Positions 37,240 to 45,547 of a DNA stretch of 64,000 nt are shown here, one piece after another; the stretch's first letter is position 1; each line of letters starts with the position of its first letter. The stretch comes from Burkholderiales bacterium (GTDB lineage: Bacteria; Pseudomonadota; Gammaproteobacteria; Burkholderiales; Burkholderiaceae_C), in assembly GCA_016191525.1 (NCBI GenBank), contig JACPOK010000011.1, positions 62,001 through 126,000 of the forward strand, read 5' to 3'. The notes beneath the pieces are model-generated. The model was not told the origin of the DNA and searched no databases. It worked only from the letters and a program-made list of their open reading frames with translations. The position numbers and the translations under genes are program-made.

Positions 37240-38235
37240 TCAGTCCGCCTTGATCTGCGCCTGGCGCACGATTTCCTTCCAGGTCTTCTGCTCGCGGGCA
37301 ATGAAAGCGGCGAATTCGGCCGACGGCCCGCCGCCGCCCACCGCGCTGTCGGTGGCGAAGCGCTCGGTCACGGCGCTGGACTTCAGCGCCTTGAACGATT
37401 CCTCCTGCAGGCGCTTGACGATGTCGGGCGGCGTGCCGGCCGGCGCCAGGATGCCGTACCACTGCGAAGTCTCGAAATCCTTGTAGCCCATCTCGGCCAC
37501 GGTGGGCACCTCGGGCAGCGCGGCGATGCGCTGGTGCGTGCCCACGGCGATGGCGCGCAGCTTGCCGGCGCGGATGTGCGCGCCCAGCGCCGGCAGGCCG
37601 GCGGATGAGGCCTGTGTGCGCCCGGCTAGCAGGTCGGTGAGCTGCGGGCCCGTGCCGCGGTACGGGATGTGCGTGATGAACATGCCCGTGACCAGCTTGA
37701 GGTATTCCATCGCCAGGTGGCCCGCGCTGGCATTGCCGGCCGAGCCGTAGCTGAGCTTGCCCGGGTTCGCTTTCACATAGGCGACGAACTCCTTGAAATT
37801 CTTCGCCGGCACGTCCGGGTGGATCACGAACACGTTGGGCACCTTGGCCAGCAGCGTGACCGGGATGAAATCCTTGTTCACGTCGTAGGGCTGGCTGGCC
37901 AGCATGTAGGGGTTCACGGCCAGCGTGCCCACGTGGCCCAGGATGATGGTGTGGCCGTCGGGCGCGGCGCGCGCGGCCTCGGCCATTGCCACCACGCCGG
38001 CGCCGCCCGGCTTGTTCTCCACATAGACGCTCTGGCCCAGCTGCTTGCTCAACTCGTTGGCCACAGAGCGCGCGACGATCTCAGAGGTGCCACCGGGCGC
38101 GAAGGGCACCAGGAAACGGATGCTTTTGGACGGCCAGGCGTTTTGCGCGCGCAGCGCGGGCGCGACGGCAGCCAGGCCGAGGGCGGCGGCGCCGCCCAGG
38201 ACCAGCTGGCGGCGCGTGGAAGGAATATGTTGCAT
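37240..38235 (-). CDS. Bug/TctC family tripartite tricarboxylate transporter substrate-binding protein
   Basis: The 331-residue protein has a signal peptide with a twin-arginine-like STRRQLVLGG and cleavage near ALRAQ. The mature part begins NAWPSKSIRFLVPFAPGG, the Bug family signature, with GGAGVVAMAEAARAAPDG and the closed-lid block NPGKLSYGSAGNASAGHL. Bug receptors bind carboxylates or amides; Burkholderiales encode many orphans without TctAB. Ligand unknown. It lies convergent to the Nudix gene. Confidence 0.92.
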   Translation of the reverse strand: MQHIPSTRRQLVLGGAAALGLAAVAPALRAQNAWPSKSIRFLVPFAPGGTSEIVARSVANELSKQLGQSVYVENKPGGAGVVAMAEAARAAPDGHTIILGHVGTLAVNPYMLASQPYDVNKDFIPVTLLAKVPNVFVIHPDVPAKNFKEFVAYVKANPGKLSYGSAGNASAGHLAMEYLKLVTGMFITHIPYRGTGPQLTDLLAGRTQASSAGLPALGAHIRAGKLRAIAVGTHQRIAALPEVPTVAEMGYKDFETSQWYGILAPAGTPPDIVKRLQEESFKALKSSAVTERFATDSAVGGGGPSAEFAAFIAREQKTWKEIVRQAQIKAD

Positions 38236-38278
38236 GCGTTTTCCTTTTGTGTGGCCGTGAGCTTACGCCAGGGACGTC

Positions 38279-38947
38279 TCAATCGCGGTGCTGCACCAGC
38301 GTGAGGCCGATCAGCCGCGATACCACGGTGGCCAGGTACATCACGCCGGCGAACATCTCGGCGCTGGCCAGCGCGCGCGCGTGCACGGTCACCGGGACCA
38401 CGTCACCGATGCCGGTGCTGGAGAGCAGCGCGAAGCTCAGGTACATCAGCTCGCTCCAGGTGCGCGGCGCCTGCGGGTTCACCGCCGCGATAAAGCAGCC
38501 CGGCTGCAGGATCTGCGCAGCGATGAACAGGTTGGTGAAAGCCCAGGCCAGCAGCGTGAAGGTGGCGCCGGCCGCGAACAGCTCGTCGGTGGAGGCGCTG
38601 CGGTCCGCCAGCATGTAGGCGATCAGGCTGCCCGCGGCATAGAAATAGAAAGCCGCTTCCAGCAGGGCCGACCAGACCAGCAGCTGCGGCATGTCGAAGA
38701 TGGCCTGCAGCGCCAGCAGCGCGATGGCCGGCACCGCCAGCGCCGCACCGGCGCCGGTGAGCCAGGGCGAGCGCCGCACCATCATCAGCGCCAACAGCAG
38801 CACGGCGATGCCGAAGACGCCCAGCACCGTCTGGGCCAGCGGCGTGCGCTCCACGAAAGGGTAGAGCAGCAGCCCGGCCAGCTGCACCGCCAGCAGCACC
38901 GCGCAGGGGTTGCGCTGTGCCCGCGCCATCAGGTGGAGGGAGCTCAT
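38279..38947 (-). CDS. potassium-channel-like membrane protein
   Basis: A 222-residue protein with about six helices. The last pair flanks a re-entrant loop with LLSSTGIGDVVPV (175-187); TGIGD (178-182) corresponds to the TVGYGD selectivity filter of potassium channels. The first helices lack an S4-like row of arginines, so it is probably not voltage-gated. It starts 10 bp below the SDR gene on the same strand, which looks like operon placement but with no functional link that I can see. Confidence 0.8.
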   Translation of the reverse strand: MSSLHLMARAQRNPCAVLLAVQLAGLLLYPFVERTPLAQTVLGVFGIAVLLLALMMVRRSPWLTGAGAALAVPAIALLALQAIFDMPQLLVWSALLEAAFYFYAAGSLIAYMLADRSASTDELFAAGATFTLLAWAFTNLFIAAQILQPGCFIAAVNPQAPRTWSELMYLSFALLSSTGIGDVVPVTVHARALASAEMFAGVMYLATVVSRLIGLTLVQHRD

Positions 38948-38957
38948 CGGCGCGGCT

Positions 38958-39713
38958 TCAGAACTGGTAGCGGCGCAGGCCGCCGTCCACCGGGATCACC
39001 GCGCCGGTGATGTAGCTGGCGCGCGGCGACGCCAGGAAGCACACCAGATTGGCCAGGTCCTGCGGCTCGCCGTAGCGGCCCATCGGAATCTCGTTGTCGG
39101 CCTGCCACTGCCGGTACTCGGGCGTGTAGTTGCGCAGGATCTGCTCGGAATGGATTCGCCCGGGCGGGATGCTGTTGACGGTGATGCCGTGCTTGCCCAC
39201 CATGCGCGACAGGCCCTTGGCCCAGCTGTGGATGCCGGCCTTGGCACAGAAGGCGCCGTTCACATGTTCGGGCTCGCTCTTGCCGGTGATGTTGATGATG
39301 CGGCCCCAGCTGCCCGCGATCATCTGGTCGATCAGCGCATCGGCGACCTGGCGCGGGCGGTGGAAGTTCAGCGTGATCGCCTCCTGCCACTGCTCTTCGC
39401 TCACGTGCAGGTCCTTGAAGCTGCGCGAGCCGCCGGCGTTGTTGACCAGGATGTCCACCCGGCCCAGGCCGGCGACGGCGGCCGCGGCGAGCTTCTGCGC
39501 GGCGTCAGTTGCATACAGGTCGCTCTCGATCACGACCGGCGGCTTGCCGCCCGCCGCCACGATCTCGGCTGCGACTTCATTGAGCAGCGCCACGCGGCGC
39601 GCCGAGATCGCCAGCTTCACGCCCTCGGCCGCCAGCGCCAGCGCGATGCCGCGGCCGATGCCCGTGCTGGCGCCCGTCACCAGGGCGGTCTTGTCCGAAA
39701 TCTGCAGATCCAT
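38958..39713 (-). CDS. atypical SDR family protein lacking the catalytic tyrosine
   Basis: A 251-residue SDR with intact cofactor motif TGASTGIG (13-20) and NNAG (91-94) but no YxxxK. The expected region reads NGAFCAKAGIHSWAKG (152-167), with Ala154 where Tyr should be (four before Lys158) and Phe155 next to it. PPGRI replaces the usual PG. It may act without classical proton transfer or may bind rather than reduce. ATG 39713 is used. It lies in the block with hydroxyacid dehydrogenase and Bug receptor genes. Confidence 0.88.
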   Translation of the reverse strand: MDLQISDKTALVTGASTGIGRGIALALAAEGVKLAISARRVALLNEVAAEIVAAGGKPPVVIESDLYATDAAQKLAAAAVAGLGRVDILVNNAGGSRSFKDLHVSEEQWQEAITLNFHRPRQVADALIDQMIAGSWGRIINITGKSEPEHVNGAFCAKAGIHSWAKGLSRMVGKHGITVNSIPPGRIHSEQILRNYTPEYRQWQADNEIPMGRYGEPQDLANLVCFLASPRASYITGAVIPVDGGLRRYQF

Positions 39714-39730
39714 TTCTAACTCCTTGTTTG

Positions 39731-40711
39731 TCAGGCGACACGATTGGCCAGCGGCGCGCCATCGCGCCAGCGGCCCAGGTTGGCCAGGAACATCGCCGCC
39801 ACGCGCTCCTCGTTGCCGTCGGAATGCCCCGCCGCGTGCGGGGTAACGATCACGTTGTCCATCGCCCACAGCGGCGATTCGGTTGACAGCGGCTCGTGCT
39901 CGAACACGTCCAGGTGGGCGCCGGCCAGCGCGCCGCTGCGCAGCGCCTGGATGACATCCGCCTCCACCGCCACCTCGCCGCGCGCCACGTTGACCAGGTG
40001 CGCGCCGCGCGGCAGCAGTGCCAGCGCCTTCGCATCCACCAGCCCTTGCGTGAGCGGCGTCAGCGGGCAGGCCAGCACCAGCCAGTCGGCACGCGGCAGC
40101 ACTGAAGCGAGGCCGTCATAGGTCACCATTTCGGTTCCGACCTCGGCGGGTGACGCATTGCGCCGCACCGCGACGCAATGCAGGCCGAGGGCCGTGAGCA
40201 GCGCCGCGATCTTCTGCCCCACCGGGCCCCAACCCACGATCACCGCCGTCTGGCCCGCCAGGTCGCGCGGCAAGGCCGTGCCGATCAGCGGCGCCCAGCG
40301 CCGCCCGCGCTGCGCCGCCATCAGGCGCGGGAACAGGCGCGCCAGCGCAAGCACGCCGGCCAGCGCGGTCTGCGCCACCACGACGGCGTTGGCGCCAGAG
40401 GAGGTGGTGACTTCGACGCCGCGCGCACGCAGCTCCAGGAAAACCGGGCGGTCGGCGCCGGCCGAGTGGGTATGGGCCCAGCGCAGGCCCGGTGCCTTGC
40501 GCAGCAGATCGTGAAAGTGCTGCGTGGCCGGCAGCGTCTGGTGCTTGGTTGATTGCGCGGTGACGTCGCGCGAGACGAAGGCGACGTCCACGTCCTCGCC
40601 CGGCGCCACCTCCTCTGCACGCACCAGCAGGTGCGGGCGGCCGCCCAGCGCCTGCGCGATGCGCGGCCCTAGCGCCTTCGCGGCCTGCGCCGAGGCCAGG
40701 ATGCGGATCAT
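39731..40711 (-). CDS. D-2-hydroxyacid dehydrogenase
   Basis: The 326-residue protein belongs to the NAD-dependent D-isomer hydroxyacid dehydrogenases. It shows GWGPVGQKIAALL as dinucleotide loop (near 150), NVARGEVAVEADVIQAL, HLDVFEHEPL and VIVTPHAAGHSDGN with the catalytic Arg, Glu and His in order. It reduces 2-oxoacids or oxidises D-2-hydroxyacids; the substrate is unknown. Its ATG overlaps the stop of the upstream Bug gene (ATGA), tying it to carboxylate uptake. Confidence 0.9.
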   Translation of the reverse strand: MIRILASAQAAKALGPRIAQALGGRPHLLVRAEEVAPGEDVDVAFVSRDVTAQSTKHQTLPATQHFHDLLRKAPGLRWAHTHSAGADRPVFLELRARGVEVTTSSGANAVVVAQTALAGVLALARLFPRLMAAQRGRRWAPLIGTALPRDLAGQTAVIVGWGPVGQKIAALLTALGLHCVAVRRNASPAEVGTEMVTYDGLASVLPRADWLVLACPLTPLTQGLVDAKALALLPRGAHLVNVARGEVAVEADVIQALRSGALAGAHLDVFEHEPLSTESPLWAMDNVIVTPHAAGHSDGNEERVAAMFLANLGRWRDGAPLANRVA

Positions 40712-41667
40712 TCGGCCGATGCGCCCGATTCCCGCACGATCACTTTCCACTTCTCGTATTCCTTCTGCACGAACTGGCCCAGCTGCGCGGCCGAGCCGCC
40801 CACCGGGTCGGCGCCTTCGCGGATCATCTGCGCTTCCATCGACGGCAACACTTCGTTCACCGCCTTGTTGATCTGCGCAATGATGGGCTCGGGCGTTCCC
40901 TTCGGCGCGAAAAATCCGAACCAGGAACCGGCCTCGAAACCAGGGAAGCCCTTTTCCGCGACGGTGGGCGCATCGGGCAGCGAGCGCGAGCGCTTGGCGC
41001 TGGTCACGGCCAGCGCGCGCAGCTTGCCGGCCTGGATGTGCTGGATCACCGAGGGGATGGTGGCGAACATGAACTGCAGGCGCCCCGCCAGCAGGTCGTT
41101 CAGCGCGTCGGCGCCCTTGTAGGGGATGTGGGTGGCTTCCACGCCGATGCGCTTGGCGAGCATGAAGCCCGACAGGTGCGAAGAGGTGCCGATGCCGGTT
41201 GAGCCATAGTTGAGTTTGCCGGGGTTGGCCTTGGCATAGGCCAGGAACTCCTCGAAGGTCTTGACCGGCATCGAAGGGTGGACCACCAGCACGTTGGGCA
41301 CGTCGGCGATCTGCACCACCGGCACCAGGTCCACCAGCGGGTTGATGTTGAGCTTCTTGTACAGCGTGGGGTTCACCGCCATCGGGCCCACCGAATTGAC
41401 GATGAGCGTGTAGCCGTCCGGCGTGGCGCGCGCCACCAGCTCGGTGCCGATGTTGCCGCCGCCACCGGGCTTGTTGTCGATGACGAAGGTCTGCTTGAAG
41501 CGGTCGGTCAGCTTCTGCGTGACGGCTCGCGCCAGAATGTCGGTGGTGCCGCCGGCCGTGAAGGCCACGACCACGCGCACCGGCTTGCTGGGGTAGTCGG
41601 CAGTCTGCGCCACGGCCGCGCCGGCCAGCAGCAGCCCGCAGGCGAATGCGGTGAATCGATGGGTCAT
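40708..41667 (-). CDS. Bug/TctC family substrate-binding protein (second)
   Basis: The 319-residue receptor has a Sec signal peptide (1-20, ending AAVAQ) and the Bug start TADYPSKPVRVVVAFTAGGTT, followed by NKPGGGGNIGTELVARATPDG and NPGKLNYGSTGIGTSSHL. It is 22 bp below the class II aldolase and overlaps the hydroxyacid dehydrogenase, so it belongs to the tcu-like block. A citrate- or tricarballylate-like ligand is inferred from the neighbours. No TctA/TctB is in the window. Confidence 0.92.
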   Translation of the reverse strand: MTHRFTAFACGLLLAGAAVAQTADYPSKPVRVVVAFTAGGTTDILARAVTQKLTDRFKQTFVIDNKPGGGGNIGTELVARATPDGYTLIVNSVGPMAVNPTLYKKLNINPLVDLVPVVQIADVPNVLVVHPSMPVKTFEEFLAYAKANPGKLNYGSTGIGTSSHLSGFMLAKRIGVEATHIPYKGADALNDLLAGRLQFMFATIPSVIQHIQAGKLRALAVTSAKRSRSLPDAPTVAEKGFPGFEAGSWFGFFAPKGTPEPIIAQINKAVNEVLPSMEAQMIREGADPVGGSAAQLGQFVQKEYEKWKVIVRESGASAE

Positions 41668-41689
41668 GCCTGTCTCCTGTTGTCGTCGT

Positions 41690-42475
41690 TCATTCGCGGT
41701 AACCGGGGTCCATGCGGTCCAGCTTGCGCAGCAGGGCCGGCCACTCCATCACGCCGTAAGGCCTGCGCGTGCCGGGCTGGTAGTTGTTCCAGGTTTCCTC
41801 CAGCACGGCCGGCGGCACCTTGCGCAGCGGCGTGTTGCACGACATGGCGCCGATCTGCGAGCGGCAGGCCAGCTCCAGCCGGTGGGTCCAGTTGAAAGCT
41901 TCGCCCACGGTGCGCCCGACCACCAGCGCGCCGTGGTTGCGCAGGATCAATGCCTCGCCCTGCCCCAGGTCCTTGAGCAGCGAGACCTGCTCCTCGGTGT
42001 TGAGCACCACGCCCTGGTACTCGTGGTAGCCGATCTTCAGGAAGCGCATGCCGGTCTGCGTGATGGGCAGCAGGCCGCAGTCCAGCGAGGAGACGGCCAT
42101 CGAAGCCCAGCTGTGCGTGTGAATGATGCAGCCCACGTCGGGCCGCGCCTCGTGCACGGCGCTGTGGATCACATAGCCCGCTTTGTTGATGCCGTACTTC
42201 AGCGCGCCGAAGTCGGGCGACGACAGGATGTCGCCCGCCAGGTTCACCTTGATCAGGCAGGAAGCCGTGATCTCCTCGTACATCATCCCGTAGGGGTTGA
42301 TGAGGAAGGCGCCCGGCTCGCCCGGCACATGCGAGGAGATGTGGTTGGCCATCATGTCGGCCATGCCGTAGTGCTCGACCAGCCGGTAGCAGGCGGCGAG
42401 ATCCACGCGGGCCTGCCACTCCGCTGCGGAGCATTGGCCCTTCATGGAGGGAATCTTCAGGACACCGGTGGTCAT
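41690..42475 (-). CDS. class II aldolase/adducin family protein
   Basis: A 261-residue zinc-dependent aldolase-like protein. Metal-binding histidines are in NHISSH (44-49), HTHSW near 112-116 and ILRNHGALVVG near 175. Relatives split phosphorylated or free hydroxyacids, such as L-fuculose phosphate or 3-oxo-tetronate. Together with a tcuAB pair and a D-hydroxyacid dehydrogenase it may cleave a tricarboxylate-derived intermediate (inference). ATG 42475 lies 16 bp below the tcuB-like stop. Confidence 0.88.
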   Translation of the reverse strand: MTTGVLKIPSMKGQCSAAEWQARVDLAACYRLVEHYGMADMMANHISSHVPGEPGAFLINPYGMMYEEITASCLIKVNLAGDILSSPDFGALKYGINKAGYVIHSAVHEARPDVGCIIHTHSWASMAVSSLDCGLLPITQTGMRFLKIGYHEYQGVVLNTEEQVSLLKDLGQGEALILRNHGALVVGRTVGEAFNWTHRLELACRSQIGAMSCNTPLRKVPPAVLEETWNNYQPGTRRPYGVMEWPALLRKLDRMDPGYRE

Positions 42476-42491
42476 CTCTGTCTCCTTGGGT

Positions 42492-43670
42492 TCAGTCGGC
42501 GCCCAGCGCAAGGCGGTTCGGCTGGCGCTTTTCAATGGCGAATTTCAGCAGCGCGGCACAGCGAAAGATACCGTGTGCGAACTTGCCGTAGGGCAATGTC
42601 AGGAACAAGGCCATCACCACGCCAAGATGTACGGCCAGCAGCAAGGCCATGGGGCTGGTGTCGCGCCAGATGAGCACGGCCAGGCCGGTGAGGCTGGTTG
42701 CGAACAGCAATGCGATGAAGCCGCGGTCCATCGGCTTTTGCGCCGCGTCGCCATGCGCCGGGTCGCGCCGCAGGTTCAGCCACAGCAGGCCCGCCGGCCC
42801 GATGAGCAGGCCAACGCCGCCCGCCGTGCCCAGCAGCACCGGCAGACTGGTAAGCGCATAGGGCGCCTGCAACTTCAGCACGTAGTGGTACAGCGTGGCC
42901 ACGCAGGTGGCGGCAAAGCACAGCATGAAGCCGTAAAAGGTAGCGTGGTGAAAGCGCCGGCGCCACAGGGTGAACCGGTCGTCCTGGTCGTTGCAGCCGT
43001 CGCCATGGCCGCCGCCCAGGTACTTGAGGCTGAGGGCGCTGGCCACTGCCTCGCCCGCCGCTCCTTCCGTTCGCCCTGAGCCTGTCGGAGGGCCGGCTTC
43101 GACAGGCTCAGCCCGAACGGGGTTTTGGTCGCGCCAGAACCTGCTGACGCCGATGGCCAGCGCGACAACCGCGAAGGCAAACACCACACCGAACATCAGC
43201 GCCAGCGTGTTGTGCGGGAACACGGCGTAGAAGTTGCCCGCTAGCGGCGCGTGCAGCAGCGATCCACGCATCCCCACCAGCATGATGAGGAACAGCGCCA
43301 GCCCGCTAGCGGCAGCCAGCGAAAGCGTCAGCCCGTTGCGCTTGTACAGCGCCCCCAGCGCCGGCGGCCACGCGTAGTCGGAATAGGTCTGCCCGCGCAC
43401 CACCGCCATCGCCTGCGGCACATTGACGGCGAACTCATGCGGCGGCGCGTACTGGCAGGCGTGCAGGCAGGCGCCGCAGTTGTGGCACAGGTTGGCCAAG
43501 TAGTGGATGTCGGCCTTGTTGAAGTCGAGCCGGCGGGTCATCGCCGGAAACACGGCGCAAAAACCCTCGCAATAGCGGCAGGCATTGCAGATCTGCATTT
43601 GGCGCGCGACCTCGGCCTCGCCGCCCGCCAGCGCAACGGCTTCGCGCGCCAGGGCTTCAAGCTGCAGCAT
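42492..43670 (-). CDS. tcuB: tricarballylate utilisation 4Fe-4S/membrane protein TcuB
   Basis: The 392-residue protein has two 4Fe-4S motifs, Cys28-31-34-38 and Cys62-65-68-72, and about six C-terminal helices with histidines that could bind haem. TcuB/CitB passes electrons from the flavoprotein TcuA to the quinone pool. Between helices, residues 184-202 ([20 protein letters not shown]) are encoded by a REP-like palindrome at 43067-43120, absent from the expected family core. It overlaps tcuA by 14 bp. Confidence 0.9.
   Translation of the reverse strand: MLQLEALAREAVALAGGEAEVARQMQICNACRYCEGFCAVFPAMTRRLDFNKADIHYLANLCHNCGACLHACQYAPPHEFAVNVPQAMAVVRGQTYSDYAWPPALGALYKRNGLTLSLAAASGLALFLIMLVGMRGSLLHAPLAGNFYAVFPHNTLALMFGVVFAFAVVALAIGVSRFWRDQNPVRAEPVEAGPPTGSGRTEGAAGEAVASALSLKYLGGGHGDGCNDQDDRFTLWRRRFHHATFYGFMLCFAATCVATLYHYVLKLQAPYALTSLPVLLGTAGGVGLLIGPAGLLWLNLRRDPAHGDAAQKPMDRGFIALLFATSLTGLAVLIWRDTSPMALLLAVHLGVVMALFLTLPYGKFAHGIFRCAALLKFAIEKRQPNRLALGAD
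43067..43120. repeat. REP-like palindrome inserted in frame within tcuB
   Basis: An inverted repeat with arms CCGTTCGCCCTGAGCCTGTC and (reverse complement) CCGTTCGGGCTGAGCCTGTC spans 54 bp. This is the widespread CCTGAGCCTGTCGAAGG-type dispersed element. It lies inside the tcuB reading frame without breaking it. Confidence 0.8.
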
Positions 43671-45060
43671 GCGCGCCTTCCTTCAATGCGGCACGCGCGG
43701 CCGAGGTGCCGGCGATGCGGCCGAAGGCAGTGCCTATGCTCATTCCTACGCCCGCGGTGTAGCCCTTGCCCAGCACGTTGCCAGCCATCATCTCGCCGGC
43801 CACGAACAGGTTGTCCGACGGCGCGCCGCCGAAATGCACGGCCGCGTGTTCGTCGGTCTTCAGGCCCAGGTAGGTGAAGGTGATGCCGGGGCGCAAGGCG
43901 TAGCCGTAGTACGGCGGCGTATCGATGGGGCGGGCCCAGTGGGTCTTGGCGGGCGACAGGCCTTCGGTGTGGCAATCGTCCAGCACCGTGTGGTCAAAGC
44001 TGCCCACGCGGCAAGCGGCGTTGAAGGAGTCCAGTGTTTCCATGAAGGCCTGCTGCGGAAGGCCCAGCTCGCGGGCAAGCTCCGGCAGGCTGTGCGCCTT
44101 CACGCCCGGGAACACCGGCGGCATGAAGCGGCCCACAGGCTTGCTGTCGATGATGCAGTAGCCGATCTGCCCGGGCTGCAGCGCCACCAGCCGGCCCCAG
44201 ATCGCATAGCGCTTGGGCCAGAAATCCTCGCCCTCGTCGTAGAAGCGTTGTGCGTCGCGGTTGAGCATCACACCCAGCGACACGCAGTCGACGCGGGTGA
44301 CGATGCCGCCGTCGTACAGCGGCGCCCGCGCGTCGATGGCCACGCAATGCGACTGCGAAGGGTCGCCGATGATGTCGGCGCCCGCGGCCGTCATGGCCTT
44401 GAGCAGCACGCCCCGGTTGAAGCGGGTGCCGCGGATCAGGAAGTTGTCGGCCGGCCACTCGCCGCGCTCGTTCTGGCCCCAGGCTTCGCGCAGCCATTCG
44501 CGGTTTGATTCAAATCCACCGGCCGCCAGCACACAGGCCTTTGCCTCGATGCGTTCTGGACCGATGCGTGCCGCCACAAAACGGCCGCCGTCCATTTCCA
44601 GCGCATCGACGGTGGCGTTGTAGCGCACCTGCACACCCAGCGCCTGGGCGCTGCGGTAGTAGGCGTTGACCAGCGCCTTGCCGCCGCCCATGAAAAAGGC
44701 ATTGGTGCGCGACAGGTGCAGCGTGCCGGCCAGCGAGGGCTGGAAATGCACGCCGTGCTTTCGCATCCAGTCGCGGCAGGAAGATGAAGCGCGTATCACC
44801 AGGCGCGCGAGTTTTTCGTCGGTGGCGCCGCCCGTGACCTTGAGCAGGTCCTGCCAGAACTCTTCTTCGGTGTAGGCGTCCTGCAGCACGTCCTGCGGCG
44901 CGTCGTGCATGCAGCGCAGGTTGCGCACGTGCATGGAGTTTCCGCCACGCCACTCACGCGGCGCGGATTCGAGCAGCAGCACGCTGGCGCCCGCCTCGCG
45001 CGCCATCAGCGCGGCGCACAGGGCCGCGTTGCCGCCGCCGATGACCAGGACATCCACCAT
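43657..45060 (-). CDS. tcuA: FAD-dependent tricarballylate dehydrogenase TcuA
   Basis: The 467-residue flavoprotein starts [17 protein letters not shown], the FAD-binding Rossmann loop, with [15 protein letters not shown] following. It belongs to the fumarate-reductase/succinate-dehydrogenase flavoprotein group and ends with the flavin block [20 protein letters not shown]. In Salmonella TcuA oxidises tricarballylate to cis-aconitate. The ATG at 45060 follows no strong ribosome site; the much longer frame upstream runs antisense and is not coding. It heads the catabolic block. Confidence 0.9.
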   Translation of the reverse strand: MVDVLVIGGGNAALCAALMAREAGASVLLLESAPREWRGGNSMHVRNLRCMHDAPQDVLQDAYTEEEFWQDLLKVTGGATDEKLARLVIRASSSCRDWMRKHGVHFQPSLAGTLHLSRTNAFFMGGGKALVNAYYRSAQALGVQVRYNATVDALEMDGGRFVAARIGPERIEAKACVLAAGGFESNREWLREAWGQNERGEWPADNFLIRGTRFNRGVLLKAMTAAGADIIGDPSQSHCVAIDARAPLYDGGIVTRVDCVSLGVMLNRDAQRFYDEGEDFWPKRYAIWGRLVALQPGQIGYCIIDSKPVGRFMPPVFPGVKAHSLPELARELGLPQQAFMETLDSFNAACRVGSFDHTVLDDCHTEGLSPAKTHWARPIDTPPYYGYALRPGITFTYLGLKTDEHAAVHFGGAPSDNLFVAGEMMAGNVLGKGYTAGVGMSIGTAFGRIAGTSAARAALKEGAHAAA

Positions 45061-45152
45061 GGCGGCCACTGTAGTGCGGGCCGGCGTGTTGGGGAAGCCT
45101 GTCCGCGTCAACCCGCCATCACGATCCGTGATGGCGCTGGCGCAGGCCCTGC

Positions 45153-45458
45153 TCAGTCCCAGTGGCGGCCGCGCTGCTGTTCCTGCCAGCCATGGTGGCG
45201 GTGGTGGCGCCAGTACTGCTGGCGGCGCCATTCGGCGTGCCGCCAGGCGCGCTCGTCCTCGTAGCTGTAGCCGTAAGGCGCGGGGTAGGCCTGAGGCTGC
45301 ACGTAGACCGGCGCCGGCTGGACATAGACGGCGGGCGGGCCCTGCACGCCAACCGAGAAATACACGTCGCTTCGCGCCTGCGCGGCGGTCGCGGCGCCAA
45401 GCGCGGCGGCGGCCAGCACGGCGGCGGCCAGGAATCGGGTGGAAGGGATAAGGTTCAT
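45153..45458 (-). CDS. small exported His/Tyr/Pro-rich protein
   Basis: A 101-residue protein with a signal peptide (1-27, ending AAQA). The mature part has PVYVQPQAYPAPYGY followed by a Trp/Arg/His-rich tail (WRHAEWRRQQYWRHHRHHGW). AAGGAG lies six bases before ATG 45458. Its promoter carries the same direct repeat as the two-component operon (see 45504-45519), so it is a probable target of that system. Metal or polyanion binding by the His-rich tail is possible. Confidence 0.75.
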   Translation of the reverse strand: MNLIPSTRFLAAAVLAAAALGAATAAQARSDVYFSVGVQGPPAVYVQPAPVYVQPQAYPAPYGYSYEDERAWRHAEWRRQQYWRHHRHHGWQEQQRGRHWD

Positions 45459-45503
45459 GACAGCTCCTTGGGTTGACATGAACCCATGGTGCGCCGGCGT
45501 GCA

Positions 45504-45519
45504 TGAACGCCGGCTGAAC
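45504..45519 (-). promoter_or_regulatory. PhoP-box-like direct repeat (site A)
   Basis: On the minus strand CGTTCA-GCCGG-CGTTCA (one base beyond each end included) forms two hexamers separated by five bases, 46 bp upstream of the small exported gene. The surrounding 36 bp closely match the region of site B. Confidence 0.6.
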
Positions 45520-45547
45520 GGAATGAAGAAAACAAAAGGGGCCGCGC

